Notes: generated from the sequence alone by a model not told the origin. 64,000 bases of DNA from Paenibacillus curdlanolyticus YK9 (GCF_000179615.1 NZ_AEDD01000003.1:186001-250000); one strand, 5' to 3'. Positions 25,572 through 33,634 are shown, numbered from the stretch's first letter. Made by a program: numbers and translations.

Positions 25572-26534
25572 CTAACGGAGCAGCGGCTTGTTCGGCAAAT
25601 AATGCAGCGATCGCACGAACCGAATCGTCCGTGTCTTGGCCCGCATGACGATCGAATGGGTTTCGGCACGCTGCCCTTCCGTATAACGAACACCGCCCAG
25701 AAACTCGCCAGGCGTCACGCCCGTAGCGGCGAAAATGACATCATCCGTTCCGACCATATCATCTACCGTAAGAAGCTTATAGGGATCGTCCAAGCCCATG
25801 GAGATGCAACGCTGATACTGCTCGTCGCCATCCGGCATGAGCTTCCCTTGAATTTCGCCCCCGAGGCACTTAAGCGCAGCTGCCGCCAACACGCCCTCTG
25901 GCGCTCCGCCTGATCCGAGATACAGATCGATGCCCGCTTCCGGGAAAGCTGGCGCAATCGCCCCGGCAACATCCCCGTCGCTCAAAAACTTGATTCGAAC
26001 GCCAGTGCTGCGCAGCTCCTGAATTTTGTCCGCATGGCGCTCGCGATCGAGGATTACGACCGTCAGGTCTGAAATCGGCTTGCCAAGCGCCAGCGCCGCT
26101 TTCTCTACTGTAACTCGGACGGAATCGTTCAAGCTCAGCTTGCCTGCAAGCGCAGGGCCGACCGCCAGCTTCTCCATATACATATCGGGGGCGTGAAGGA
26201 GCTGCCCTTTGCCAGCTACGGCCAGAACGGACATCGCATTGTTAAGGCCCTTCGCGACAATCTCTGTTCCTTCGAGCGGATCGACAGCCACATCGACCTC
26301 ACGCCCATGCATGCTGCCGACTTCTTCGCCAATGTACAGCATCGGCGCTTCATCCATCTCGCCTTCTCCAATCACGACCGTGCCGCGAATCGAAACCGTA
26401 TCGAACATCGCCCGCATCGCTTCGGTAGCCGCGCCATCTGCAGAATTTTTATCCCCGCGTCCCATCCAAGGCGCAGCAGCAAGCGCTGCCAGCTCCGTAA
26501 CCCTAACCAGTTCCAGTGCAAGCTCTCTCTCCAT
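25572..26534 (-). CDS. glpX: Class II fructose-1,6-bisphosphatase
   Basis: Gluconeogenic phosphatase of the lithium-sensitive phosphatase fold. The 320-residue product has VIGEGEMDEAPMLYIGEEVG, the metal-site VAVDPLEGTEIVAKG and YLGSGGAPEGVLAAAALK, all GlpX hallmarks. SD GGAGGG precedes the ATG. It lies beside the PEP synthase/PPDK regulator and ccpN, both gluconeogenic control genes, which fits joint function. Confidence 0.95.
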   Translation of the reverse strand: MERELALELVRVTELAALAAAPWMGRGDKNSADGAATEAMRAMFDTVSIRGTVVIGEGEMDEAPMLYIGEEVGSMHGREVDVAVDPLEGTEIVAKGLNNAMSVLAVAGKGQLLHAPDMYMEKLAVGPALAGKLSLNDSVRVTVEKAALALGKPISDLTVVILDRERHADKIQELRSTGVRIKFLSDGDVAGAIAPAFPEAGIDLYLGSGGAPEGVLAAAALKCLGGEIQGKLMPDGDEQYQRCISMGLDDPYKLLTVDDMVGTDDVIFAATGVTPGEFLGGVRYTEGQRAETHSIVMRAKTRTIRFVRSLHYLPNKPLLR

Positions 26535-26570
26535 CCGAATCCCTCCGGTGATTTCTATTTGTTTCCATCC

Positions 26571-27395
26571 TTAATTCATTTCATTCAACATCCCGATAAT
26601 GATGCCTGCGGTTTCTTCAATCGCCCGATTCGTGACATCGATAACAGGGCAGCCAAGCTCTTGCATCAGCTCACTGGCGTATGCCAGCTCGGCTTGAATG
26701 CGCTCATTCGTCGCATAAGCCGCTGACGACGGCAGGCCCAGCGACTTCAATCGTTCCGTTCGCACATCCAGCATCCGCTCGGGCTGCATCTGCAGGCCGA
26801 CGATCAGCTTGCCTGGCTCCATGCGAAGCTCTACAGGCGGCTTCACCTCCGGCATCAACGGCAGGTTAGCGACCTTATACCCTTTGTGCGATAAGAAAAT
26901 GCTCAGCGGCGTTTTGGATGTGCGGGAGACGCCGACCAAGACGATTTGTGCCTCTATAAGCCCGCGCGCATCCTTCCCATCATCATAGCGAACGGCGAAT
27001 TCAATCGCCTCCATCCGGCGAAAATAGTTCTCGTCCATCGAATGCAGCAATCCTGGCTGGCGCTTCGGAAACGTGCCAAACGTATCGATATAAGCCTGCA
27101 TCATCGGCCCCATCACATCGACTGCTCGTACGCCGTGCTTGTTAGCCTCCTCGCGCATCATTTCGCGCAGCTCGGGCTGCACCAGCGTGTAAGCGATAAA
27201 GCCATCGCCTTCTGCCGACTCGCGGACGATCGCTGCGATCTCATCCTCGGTTCGCAAATGGCCGTAGCGTTTAATGCGGATTCCATCTTGCGTAAACTGG
27301 CGCAGCGTCGCTTTGGCTACCGCTTCCGCGGTCTCGCCTACTGCATCCGAGCATACGATAATCGTTCTGTCCGACTGCCGTTGTGACTCATTCAT
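26571..27395 (-). CDS. PEP synthase / PPDK regulatory kinase-phosphorylase (YqfL family)
   Basis: A 274-residue DUF299-family protein, which both phosphorylates (with ADP) and dephosphorylates a threonine of pyruvate phosphate dikinase or PEP synthase. The motif VLVGVSRTSKTPLSIFL is the family P-loop-like signature and IIVCSDAVGETAEAVAKA is the usual N-terminus. It is immediately downstream of ccpN (16 bases), as yqfL is in Bacillus subtilis, so the two are probably co-transcribed. Confidence 0.93.
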   Translation of the reverse strand: MNESQRQSDRTIIVCSDAVGETAEAVAKATLRQFTQDGIRIKRYGHLRTEDEIAAIVRESAEGDGFIAYTLVQPELREMMREEANKHGVRAVDVMGPMMQAYIDTFGTFPKRQPGLLHSMDENYFRRMEAIEFAVRYDDGKDARGLIEAQIVLVGVSRTSKTPLSIFLSHKGYKVANLPLMPEVKPPVELRMEPGKLIVGLQMQPERMLDVRTERLKSLGLPSSAAYATNERIQAELAYASELMQELGCPVIDVTNRAIEETAGIIIGMLNEMN

Positions 27396-27411
27396 TACCG
27401 AACCTATCCTC

Positions 27412-28044
27412 CTATTCCGTATCCGTCGTCAGCTCAGCGACGAGATGAACGATGTTGGACTTCGTAATCCATCCGGCAATGCCTGGCGCTCCGTTCCCAT
27501 CAGGTATCACCACAGGCAAGCAGTTTACTTGATGGGCGAGCATCTTGCTTATCGCATCCGCGACCGCATCCTCCGGGCTTGCTGTTACGATATTTGGATA
27601 ACGGGTCATCACCATGCTGACGGGAATCGTTCCGGCGGACGGGTTTCCCAGCGTCACCTTAAGCAGATCCTTCGGGGTTACAATGCCGACGAATTTCTGC
27701 TGCTCATTCACGACCAACAGCGTATCCGCATTCGCCATATACAGCGTAACGACGGCATCATGGACGGAGTACGTCTCCGGCACGCTAACGGGCACGCCCT
27801 GAACTTGCCCAACCGTCAGCTCGTGAAAGCGGCGAATGGCTGAATGATCTGTACGATAAGCATTTCCGATGGAATAGCCGACTTTCGGCTTGGCATCCAG
27901 CATCCCAAGCATTACCAGCAGCGATAAATCCGAGCGCAGCGTCGGGCGGCTTACGCCCAGCATCTCCGCCAGCTGCTCGCCGGTAATCGGCGCATGCTGC
28001 TTTACAAGCTGTACCAGCTCCATCTGTCTAGCTGTGAGATTGAT
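27412..28044 (-). CDS. ccpN: CcpN-type catabolite repressor of gluconeogenesis, probable AUC start
   Basis: Transcription repressor with an N-terminal winged HTH (PITGEQLAEMLGVSRPTLRSDLSLL) and two CBS domains (around VPVSVPETYSVHDAVVTLYM and MTRYPNIVTASPEDAVADAI). CcpN represses gapB and pckA during glycolytic growth. The first conventional start, ATG 28023, has no SD and would remove part of the first helix. The SD AAGGAGG at 28053-28059 is eight bases from an in-frame ATC at 28044, which would give MNLTARQMELVQL; an in-frame stop at 28060-28062 excludes anything upstream. I therefore call the AUC start (210 aa), with moderate certainty. Confidence 0.9.
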   Translation of the reverse strand: MNLTARQMELVQLVKQHAPITGEQLAEMLGVSRPTLRSDLSLLVMLGMLDAKPKVGYSIGNAYRTDHSAIRRFHELTVGQVQGVPVSVPETYSVHDAVVTLYMANADTLLVVNEQQKFVGIVTPKDLLKVTLGNPSAGTIPVSMVMTRYPNIVTASPEDAVADAISKMLAHQVNCLPVVIPDGNGAPGIAGWITKSNIVHLVAELTTDTE

Positions 28045-28101
28045 GAAACTCTCCTCCTTCTATCGATATAAGTGTTCTACTTTTTGCCATTTGATGAGAT
28101 T

Positions 28102-28131
28102 AATATAGCATATTGTTTAAATAGTGTGTAA
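28102..28131 (-). promoter_or_regulatory. Possible ccpN promoter
   Basis: Minus-strand TTACAC (28126-28131), 18-base spacer, TATATT (28102-28107), about 60 bases before the ccpN start in an AT-rich interval. Confidence 0.4.
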
Positions 28132-28183
28132 TAAATAAAACTAATAAGACGTCATAATTGAACTTATCGTTCAAATGGAACCA

Positions 28184-28230
28184 TAAAAAAGCAAGAGCCG
28201 CTCTCGTCAATACGAAAGCGACCCTTGCTT
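28184..28230 (-). terminator. Terminator of the oligopeptidase gene
   Basis: On the minus strand AAGCAAG...CGCTTTCGT pairs with ACGAGAGCG...CTCTTGCTT (two short mismatches) and is followed by six T. It lies 68 bases after the M3 peptidase stop and before ccpN's promoter. Confidence 0.8.
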
Positions 28231-28297
28231 ATCCGTCAATCATTTTACACTATATGCAGCTCCCTATCCTGATGCCATTACTTGCTTCTGGATCGGG

Positions 28298-30130
28298 CTA
28301 TTCGGTCATCGCCAAAAACTGCTCGATATCCGCCTTCGTCAATGCTACTGCTTCACGCCAGAAGTCCGGCTGTTCCAGATCGACGCCGAGATGCTTCTTC
28401 GCAAGCTCCTCTACCGTCATGCGGCCCGTATCCCGCAGCAGTGCAACGTAACGTTCCGCGAATGCTTCGCCTTCACGCTGCGCGCGCGCGTAGATCCCGC
28501 TGCTGAACAGAAATCCGAATGTGTATGGGAAGTTGTAGAATGGCACATCGGTCAAGTAAAAATGCAGCTTGGATGCCCAGAAGCTCGGATGAACGCTGCC
28601 TAATTGCCCCGAGAAGGCTTCGCGCTGCGCCTCCTCCATCAGCTCGGACAGCTCCTCTGCTGTGACGAGACCCTCTTTGCGCTTTGCGTAGAAACGCGTT
28701 TCAAACAAGAAGCGTGCGTGAATATTCATGAAGAACGCAACAGCACGCTGAACTTTGTCCTCCAGCAGCGCCAGCTTCTCGCCATCATCGTCAGTCAGCT
28801 TGACGGCTGCATCCGACACGAGCATCTCAGCGAACGTCGACGCCGTCTCCGCTACGTTCATCGCATAATCCTGCGCAAGCGGCGGCAAATCATTCATCAC
28901 ATGCTGATGATAAGCATGGCCCAGCTCATGCGCCAGCGTCGAGACGTTGGAAGCCGTGCCTGAATACGTCATGAAAATCCGTGTCTGTTCCGATTTCGGG
29001 AACGATGTACAGAAGCCGCCAGGCCGTTTGCCTGCCCGATCCTCCGCTTCAATCCACCCATCACGGAACGCCATCTCCGAAAATTCCGCCATATCCGGGC
29101 TGAACTGGCGGAATCGTTCCACGATGAACGCAGCAGCCTCATCGAAGGGTACTGTCTTCGTCGTACTGCTGATCGGCGCCTCGACATCATGCCAATCCAG
29201 CTTCGGTATGCCAAGCAGCTTCGCTTTACGTTCCATGTATCGCACTAGATCCGGCTTGCTTTCCTCGACTGCTGCCCACATCGCGTTCAATGTCGCTTCT
29301 GACATGCGGTTGATCGCAAGCGGCTCCTTAAGCACATTCGTCCAATTGCGATGCCCGTACAGCTTCAGCCGAAAGCCCCCCAATCGGTTAAGCGGCTCAG
29401 CGATCAGCTCTCCCAGATCGCTCCACTCTCGCTCCCACTCCGCCATTGCCGCTTCGCGCACGGCCCGATCCGCATCGAACAAACGGTTATGCATTTGCCC
29501 GGCTGACAGCACGCGCGAGGTGCCATCCGCTTCCGTCACTTGGAACTTCGCACGCGAAACGATCGTATTGTACAGCTCTCCCCAGCCATGATAGCCGTCA
29601 ACGGCCAGATCGCCTGCAAGCTCTTCCAATGCCGGCGACAGCTTTTCCCTCGCTGCGTCACGACGCTCGGCTAAGGCGAAAGCCGCAGGACCCGCCGGGC
29701 CTTCTGCAAGCCATGACTGCCAAATTTGATCCGGCACGGCGACAAGCTGCGCATCGAATTTGGTTAAAGCGCCCAGCATGCGTGCACTAATCGTTTTGAC
29801 CCGATCGTTAAGCCCGTTCGCTGCCGTGTCCTTCATATTCTGAGACATCAGACATGCAACGAACGAATCGGCCTCGCGAAGGCGAAGCGTGATCGATTGA
29901 ACCGCCTCCGTCCACGCCGTCAGCAGCGCATGGGCTTGAAATTTCGCATCCTCACTAACGGCAGCTTCGGCACAAGAGCCAGCTTTGGCCGCTTCTTCCA
30001 ACGATGCAATCAACGCTGCAATGTCCCGCTCCGTTCCGCTCAGCTCGTTTTTGAACGCTTCGGAGCTTGAGCCTCCAGGATAAATCGAATCCAGCTCCCA
30101 TGTGATCGGATAATTTCCGCTCATCTGCAT
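28298..30130 (-). CDS. M3 family oligoendopeptidase (PepF-like)
   Basis: Cytosolic zinc metallopeptidase of 610 residues that trims short peptides. The catalytic HELGHAYHQH motif (HExxH) is in STLAHELGHAYHQH, with the downstream third ligand in FAEMLVSDAAV region typical of M3. N-terminal NYPITWELDSIYPGG is shared by many Paenibacillus M3 oligopeptidases. The frame opens at a GTG (30145), but AGAGG is five bases from the ATG at 30130, preferred here. A promoter with consensus -10 is visible upstream. Confidence 0.93.
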   Translation of the reverse strand: MQMSGNYPITWELDSIYPGGSSSEAFKNELSGTERDIAALIASLEEAAKAGSCAEAAVSEDAKFQAHALLTAWTEAVQSITLRLREADSFVACLMSQNMKDTAANGLNDRVKTISARMLGALTKFDAQLVAVPDQIWQSWLAEGPAGPAAFALAERRDAAREKLSPALEELAGDLAVDGYHGWGELYNTIVSRAKFQVTEADGTSRVLSAGQMHNRLFDADRAVREAAMAEWEREWSDLGELIAEPLNRLGGFRLKLYGHRNWTNVLKEPLAINRMSEATLNAMWAAVEESKPDLVRYMERKAKLLGIPKLDWHDVEAPISSTTKTVPFDEAAAFIVERFRQFSPDMAEFSEMAFRDGWIEAEDRAGKRPGGFCTSFPKSEQTRIFMTYSGTASNVSTLAHELGHAYHQHVMNDLPPLAQDYAMNVAETASTFAEMLVSDAAVKLTDDDGEKLALLEDKVQRAVAFFMNIHARFLFETRFYAKRKEGLVTAEELSELMEEAQREAFSGQLGSVHPSFWASKLHFYLTDVPFYNFPYTFGFLFSSGIYARAQREGEAFAERYVALLRDTGRMTVEELAKKHLGVDLEQPDFWREAVALTKADIEQFLAMTE

Positions 30131-30203
30131 TCCCGCCTCTCGCACTGAATCGTTATTTCACATTCCGGAATGCGCTTTTGTTTGCGCAATCCCAGCTGTC
30201 GGT

Positions 30204-30222
30204 GATATAACTTTATTATATC
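30204..30222. promoter_or_regulatory. Dyad overlapping the oligopeptidase promoter
   Basis: Perfect arms GATATAA / TTATATC around a 5-base centre. The right arm contains the -10 of the minus-strand promoter, and the site lies between divergent genes, so a regulator could control both. It may also be a chance result of two facing AT-rich -10 elements. Confidence 0.35.
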
Positions 30223-30243
30223 GAAGCCGCGGGGACTGCACAA
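30215..30243 (-). promoter_or_regulatory. Sigma-A promoter of the oligopeptidase gene
   Basis: Minus-strand TTGTGC (30238-30243), 17-base spacer, perfect TATAAT (30215-30220), 85 bases before the ATG at 30130. Confidence 0.65.
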
Positions 30244-30311
30244 TTTGCTGCGCCTCGCCGCCTTCAGCAGACAACATCTGCTTGTCTGCACTACCGTCAG
30301 GAGGAATTTCT

Positions 30312-30485
30312 ATGTCACAGCCTTTGCAAATATCGGCAGAGACCGCCATAAAGCTGTCCGAGCAATTGAAAGTACCTATCGAGCACTTGATGCACATGCC
30401 GCGTCATATTTTGCTTCAGAAGATGGCCGAGCTTGCCGCAACCTCATCTGCCAAACCGACGAACGAGGCGGAGCCACAGTCGTGA
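30312..30485 (+). CDS. yycC: YycC family small protein
   Basis: A 57-residue protein starting MSQPLQISAETAIKLSEQL with the LMHMPRHILLQKMAEL core, matching Bacillus YycC; the function of that family is unknown to me. The ATG is seven bases after a perfect AGGAGG. Its stop (TGA 30483-30485) overlaps the GTG of the next gene, so the two are translationally coupled. Confidence 0.85.
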   Translation: MSQPLQISAETAIKLSEQLKVPIEHLMHMPRHILLQKMAELAATSSAKPTNEAEPQS

Positions 30486-30715
30486 TTCCGTTCGATCGCG
30501 CTTGGCCTTACGAAATTATGATGGGCGACGTATACGTATCGGAATGCCCATTCTGCCATGCCGACAACGTTCTGATTCCGCTTAAGCCATCGGAGCTGCC
30601 GGATATTCGGGACGGCAAGAAAAAGCTGCTCGTTTTTCCTTGCTGCTACGGTCGAGTTTCCGTCATAGATGCCGATGCGGACTACTTGCTGACGGATACG
30701 CGCCTCCGTCGATAA
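30482..30715 (+). CDS. Small cysteine-pair protein coupled to yycC
   Basis: A 77-residue protein beginning MIPFDRAWPYEIMMGD. It contains ECPFCHADNVL and, about 30 residues later, FPCCYGRVSVID, a plausible four-cysteine zinc site. GTG start in a GTGA overlap with the yycC stop, with GGAG eight bases upstream. No family recognised. The frame stays open upstream to 30245 but that part overlaps yycC and lacks an SD. A terminator follows. Confidence 0.7.
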   Translation: MIPFDRAWPYEIMMGDVYVSECPFCHADNVLIPLKPSELPDIRDGKKKLLVFPCCYGRVSVIDADADYLLTDTRLRR

Positions 30716-30722
30716 AAAACAG

Positions 30723-30779
30723 AAAGACGACTTCACGTAAGTGGAATTTCGTTTTACGAAAACGGAAAGTCGTCTTTTT
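30723..30779. terminator. Bidirectional terminator
   Basis: Stem AAAGACGACTT / AAGTCGTCTTT with a long internal loop, T-run on the plus strand; serves the small zinc-site gene and the convergent DUF2225 gene. Confidence 0.8.
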
Positions 30780-30816
30780 GCAACCAGCTGTATAAATTAC
30801 GCTGTTGTACGCCTCA

Positions 30817-31497
30817 TCAAGCCGTTTCGTCAGAAAGGCCCGCATGCTCGGTACGGATGAGCTGCCATTGCTCGCGACAAGCCTTGATCATCGCAGCATC
30901 GACAATGCGCTTGTCATTCACAACGCGAGAGAACCAGCGGATCGCATCGTTCGGGCGCCCCGTACGCCGATGCAGCTCGCCAATCAAATACATCAGCTTC
31001 GCGTTGTTAAGCGGCGAGCCTTCGAGCTCATACACGCGCACGTAAGCGTCCAGCGCATGCTGCAGAAAACGCGTTTCCTGCTCTTGGTTGTTCTGCTCGC
31101 GATAAAGCCATGCAATATGATGCAAGATGGAAGCCATGACGCGATCCTTCTCGCCAACGATTTGAGCGCACAGCAGCGCCAGCTTGTACGTTTCCAACGC
31201 TTTAGCCGTAGTGCGCTCCCCGCCATAATTACGCCCATCCCAATGCCGGCCGATCTTCTCGAAATATAACGCCCGCTGCTTGTCCGACAAACGAGCGATT
31301 CCATTCTCCGTAAACGCATACCCGCATTCCGGGCACACCCGCACGACGTAATATTCCGGGTTGATCCCATCCTTGTAATGCCCGCAAAAATCGGAGTCCG
31401 TTCTCCATTGGCGCTTGAAGCTTGATCGAACACGGGAAGTGCTGAATTCCGTGTCGCAACATACGCAGCTCAATTTCGTTAAATACAACGGCTCCAT
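30817..31497 (-). CDS. DUF2225 family protein
   Basis: A 226-residue protein with two CxxC pairs in the N-terminal 65 residues (LSCVCCDTEF and VCPECGYAF), likely one zinc site, followed by TPR-like helices (ETYKLALLCAQ, ILHHIAWLYREQNN, LMYLIGELHRRTG). This arrangement is DUF2225, of unknown function but common in Bacillota. SD GGAG ten bases from the ATG. Confidence 0.88.
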   Translation of the reverse strand: MEPLYLTKLSCVCCDTEFSTSRVRSSFKRQWRTDSDFCGHYKDGINPEYYVVRVCPECGYAFTENGIARLSDKQRALYFEKIGRHWDGRNYGGERTTAKALETYKLALLCAQIVGEKDRVMASILHHIAWLYREQNNQEQETRFLQHALDAYVRVYELEGSPLNNAKLMYLIGELHRRTGRPNDAIRWFSRVVNDKRIVDAAMIKACREQWQLIRTEHAGLSDETA

Positions 31498-31545
31498 AGC
31501 CTCACGTCTCCTCGACTAAAGTTCTATCGCTTATTCATTCCTAGC

Positions 31546-31929
31546 TTATTCGCTAGGCGTATTCACAAAATGATGCGCAGGGCCGCTTAGTCGCTCGATT
31601 ACGATGCTGCGCAGCTCCACCGGCATTCCGATTTCCTCAAGCGCCTCATTCATGCAGCCTAACCAAGCTTGCGCTCGCTCTGGCGTAATTGGGAATGGCA
31701 AATGCCTCGCCCTCATCATAGGGTGGCCGTATTGATCAGAATATAGCTGCGGCCCGCCAAAAAACTGGGTCAAAAATAAAATCTGCCTTTCCATCACGGG
31801 TACGATATTCGCCGGAAACAGCGGGCCGATCAACGGATTTGCTTGCACTCTCGGATAAAATGCTTCTACGATCCGGCGCACCCCTTGCTCCTCGCCAACT
31901 GCTTCATATATCGTCATATAAGAATTCAT
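31546..31929 (-). CDS. Truncated hemoglobin, group II (TrHbO / YjbI type)
   Basis: A 127-residue 2-over-2 globin. Start MNSYMTIYEAVG, then IVEAFYPRVQANPLIGPLFP, the FLTQFFGGPQLYSDQYGHPMMRARHLPFPI block with proximal His, and a C-terminal IIERLSG-like helix. Group II globins bind O2 or NO and are linked to redox stress. The ATG at 31929 is six bases from GGAGG; the ATG at 31935 touches the SD. A promoter and a perfect palindrome lie upstream. Confidence 0.93.
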   Translation of the reverse strand: MNSYMTIYEAVGEEQGVRRIVEAFYPRVQANPLIGPLFPANIVPVMERQILFLTQFFGGPQLYSDQYGHPMMRARHLPFPITPERAQAWLGCMNEALEEIGMPVELRSIVIERLSGPAHHFVNTPSE

Positions 31930-31992
31930 CGTCATCCTCCACTCAATTGTTTAGTTCTTTAGCATTATTTCTTTATGACTATTTTCGAAGAT

Positions 31993-32009
31993 CTATTGCC
32001 ATGCAATAG
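31993..32009. promoter_or_regulatory. Perfect palindrome in the globin leader
   Basis: CTATTGC / GCAATAG with a 3-base centre, between the globin promoter and its start codon. Could be an operator or an RNA hairpin; I do not recognise the regulator. Confidence 0.4.
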
Positions 32010-32050
32010 TCCTACATATCTAGAGTTATGCATTCACAAGATCCCTTTCA

Positions 32051-32078
32051 TTATAACGTATCGCTACGCCCGAAGAAA
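32051..32078 (-). promoter_or_regulatory. Promoter of the globin gene
   Basis: Minus-strand TTCTTC (32073-32078), 16-base spacer and perfect TATAAT (32051-32056), giving a leader of about 115 nt. Confidence 0.45.
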
Positions 32079-32103
32079 TGGAATGCCGATCTTCCAGAAT
32101 GCA

Positions 32104-32132
32104 CAAAAAAATGCCCGCAGCCGCGGGCATTT
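32104..32132 (-). terminator. Terminator of the 31-aa membrane protein gene
   Basis: AAATGCCCGC / GCGGGCATTT around a 9-base span, with seven T on the minus strand; starts 20 bases after the small gene's stop. Confidence 0.85.
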
Positions 32133-32151
32133 GGCAAGTGTGAAATGTGTC

Positions 32152-32247
32152 CTAGCTTTCGTAATCCTCTTCCCCGGGAGCCAACAAGGACTCGCGGATG
32201 ACATAGACGAAAGCGCATACAAGGATTCCAGCGATAATACTCATCAT
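32152..32247 (-). CDS. Small single-span membrane protein (31 aa)
   Basis: ATG at 32247 lies six bases from GGAGGG. The product MMSIIAGILVCAFVYVIRESLL plus a short acidic tail (APGEEDYES) is one membrane helix with positive-side RE and a cytosolic or external acidic end. Two more ATGs nearby (32253, 32244) are in frame. A promoter with TACAAT and a strong terminator bracket it. No family recognised. Confidence 0.65.
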   Translation of the reverse strand: MMSIIAGILVCAFVYVIRESLLAPGEEDYES

Positions 32248-32279
32248 ATTCATCCCTCCAAGCATTCTGGATTACCCTC

Positions 32280-32308
32280 ATTGTAACACATCCGGTGGAG
32301 AATAACAC
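32280..32308 (-). promoter_or_regulatory. Promoter of the 31-aa membrane protein gene
   Basis: Minus-strand GTGTTA (32303-32308), 17-base spacer, TACAAT (32280-32285), about 30 bases before the SD. Confidence 0.5.
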
Positions 32309-32314
32309 TGTTTT

Positions 32315-32329
32315 TTGCAAGCGTTTTCT
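32315..32329. promoter_or_regulatory. cre (CcpA-binding) site candidate
   Basis: TTGCAAGCGTTTTCT fits the consensus WTGNAANCGNWNNCW at every defined base. It lies just upstream of the -35 of the minus-strand small gene and ~25 bases before the sigma-E-like promoter of ylbJ, so it could influence either gene. Confidence 0.5.
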
Positions 32330-32352
32330 AAGAAAATTTTGGAATATTTTAA

Positions 32353-32381
32353 TCATATTTTCCCGCCCTTCCGCATATGGA
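32353..32381 (+). promoter_or_regulatory. Sigma-E-like promoter of ylbJ
   Basis: TCATATT (32353-32359), 14-base spacer and CATATGGA (32374-32381) resemble the sigma-E consensus KMATATT / CATACAMT. ylbJ is mother-cell expressed in Bacillus subtilis, which fits. Confidence 0.45.
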
Positions 32382-32457
32382 TCAGGAAGCGGAAAGGACA
32401 GGCATTGCCAGACATTCGTCCATCTGCATGCGGAAGCAAAGGAGGGGGCTTGCTGCG

Positions 32458-33516
32458 ATGCTAAAAGCTTTGCTGCGGCCAGACGCCGTCGTCGCTTGGG
32501 CGACGATTGGACTATGCATATTGTTAATGCTATTTCCATCAGAAGCGCTTCATGCCTCTTCAAGAGGCTTAATCGTCTGGTGGGAGGTGCTTTTTCCCGC
32601 CTTGTTCCCCTTCTTAGTCCTATCCGAGCTCATGCTCGGTTTTGGCATCGTCCATTTTCTTGGAAAGTTGCTGGATCCGCTGATGCGCCCTCTATTTCGT
32701 TTACCTGGGGCAGGCGGCTTTGTCGTCGCAATGGGCTACATATCTGGCTATCCCGTCGGGGCCAAGCTCACCGCTCAGCTGCGAGAGCAGAAGCTGGTCA
32801 CCCGAGCGGAGGGTGAACGGCTCGTCGCCTTTACGACAACGTCGGATCCAATCTTTCTGATTGGAGCTGTATCCGTCGGATTTTTTCATAACGTTGCAAT
32901 CGCTCCGCTGCTCGCCGCAGCCCATTATTGCAGCGGCCTTATCGTGGGCATTCTCATGCGCTTTCATGATCGAAGCGATCCCGGTACGCCTTCCCCTGGC
33001 CTTCCTTCACAAATGGAAAGCCGAATGAAATCGGCCTTCCTGGCTATGCACGCTGCGCGAGAGCAGGATGGACGAGCGTTCGGGAAGCTGCTGCAGGATG
33101 CGATCCAATCGTCAATCCGGCTAATGATTGTCATTGGCGGATTGGTCGTCTTTTTCTCTACGATTATGGAAATGTTAAATCAATCGGCGCTGCTTCATCT
33201 GCTGTCCAATATGTTGAACAGCTTGTTCAACCTCATAGGCTTGCCGAAGCAGCTCACGGATGCGGTCGTCTTCGGCTTGTTCGAGGTAACGCTCGGCGCG
33301 CGCGCTGCTGGCGAGGCGGGCACAGGGCTGCTTTATCAGGCAGCAATCGCTGTTTGGGTGCTCTCTTGGGCCGGCCTATCCGTCCATGCCCAAATCGCCA
33401 GTTTACTCAGTCAATCCGACATGCGCTATCGTCCTTTCCTGCTCGCCAGAGCATTGCACAGCCTGCTAGCCGTAGCGCTCGTATTCGCGCTATGGGACTG
33501 GCTAGGGCCTCATTAA
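32458..33516 (+). CDS. ylbJ: Sporulation integral membrane protein YlbJ
   Basis: A 352-residue nucleoside-transporter-gate-fold membrane protein needed for spore cortex formation. Motifs include WWEVLFPALFPFLVLSELML, MGYISGYPVGAKLTAQL and TTTSDPIFLIGAVSVGFF, with a C-terminal gate domain AVVFGLFEVTLGARAA. About eight membrane segments are evident. The frame opens earlier (32377), but GGAGGGGG is nine bases from the ATG at 32458, which is chosen. A sigma-E-like promoter precedes it. Confidence 0.92.
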   Translation: MLKALLRPDAVVAWATIGLCILLMLFPSEALHASSRGLIVWWEVLFPALFPFLVLSELMLGFGIVHFLGKLLDPLMRPLFRLPGAGGFVVAMGYISGYPVGAKLTAQLREQKLVTRAEGERLVAFTTTSDPIFLIGAVSVGFFHNVAIAPLLAAAHYCSGLIVGILMRFHDRSDPGTPSPGLPSQMESRMKSAFLAMHAAREQDGRAFGKLLQDAIQSSIRLMIVIGGLVVFFSTIMEMLNQSALLHLLSNMLNSLFNLIGLPKQLTDAVVFGLFEVTLGARAAGEAGTGLLYQAAIAVWVLSWAGLSVHAQIASLLSQSDMRYRPFLLARALHSLLAVALVFALWDWLGPH

Positions 33517-33634
33517 ATGCTCCATTCGCGTTATGGCAACCTAATCGGCAGCTGACTTGCAGCCGACCGTTGTCATGGCGCCTTTTTTTCGATATGATCA
33601 TAGCAACGAATTGGATTTGTACGGAGGGAGTTAG

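Noticed and set aside
28947-29591. 214-codon plus-strand frame inside the M3 peptidase gene
   Set aside because: Antisense shadow; no SD, and the HELGHAYHQH peptidase frame is unambiguous.
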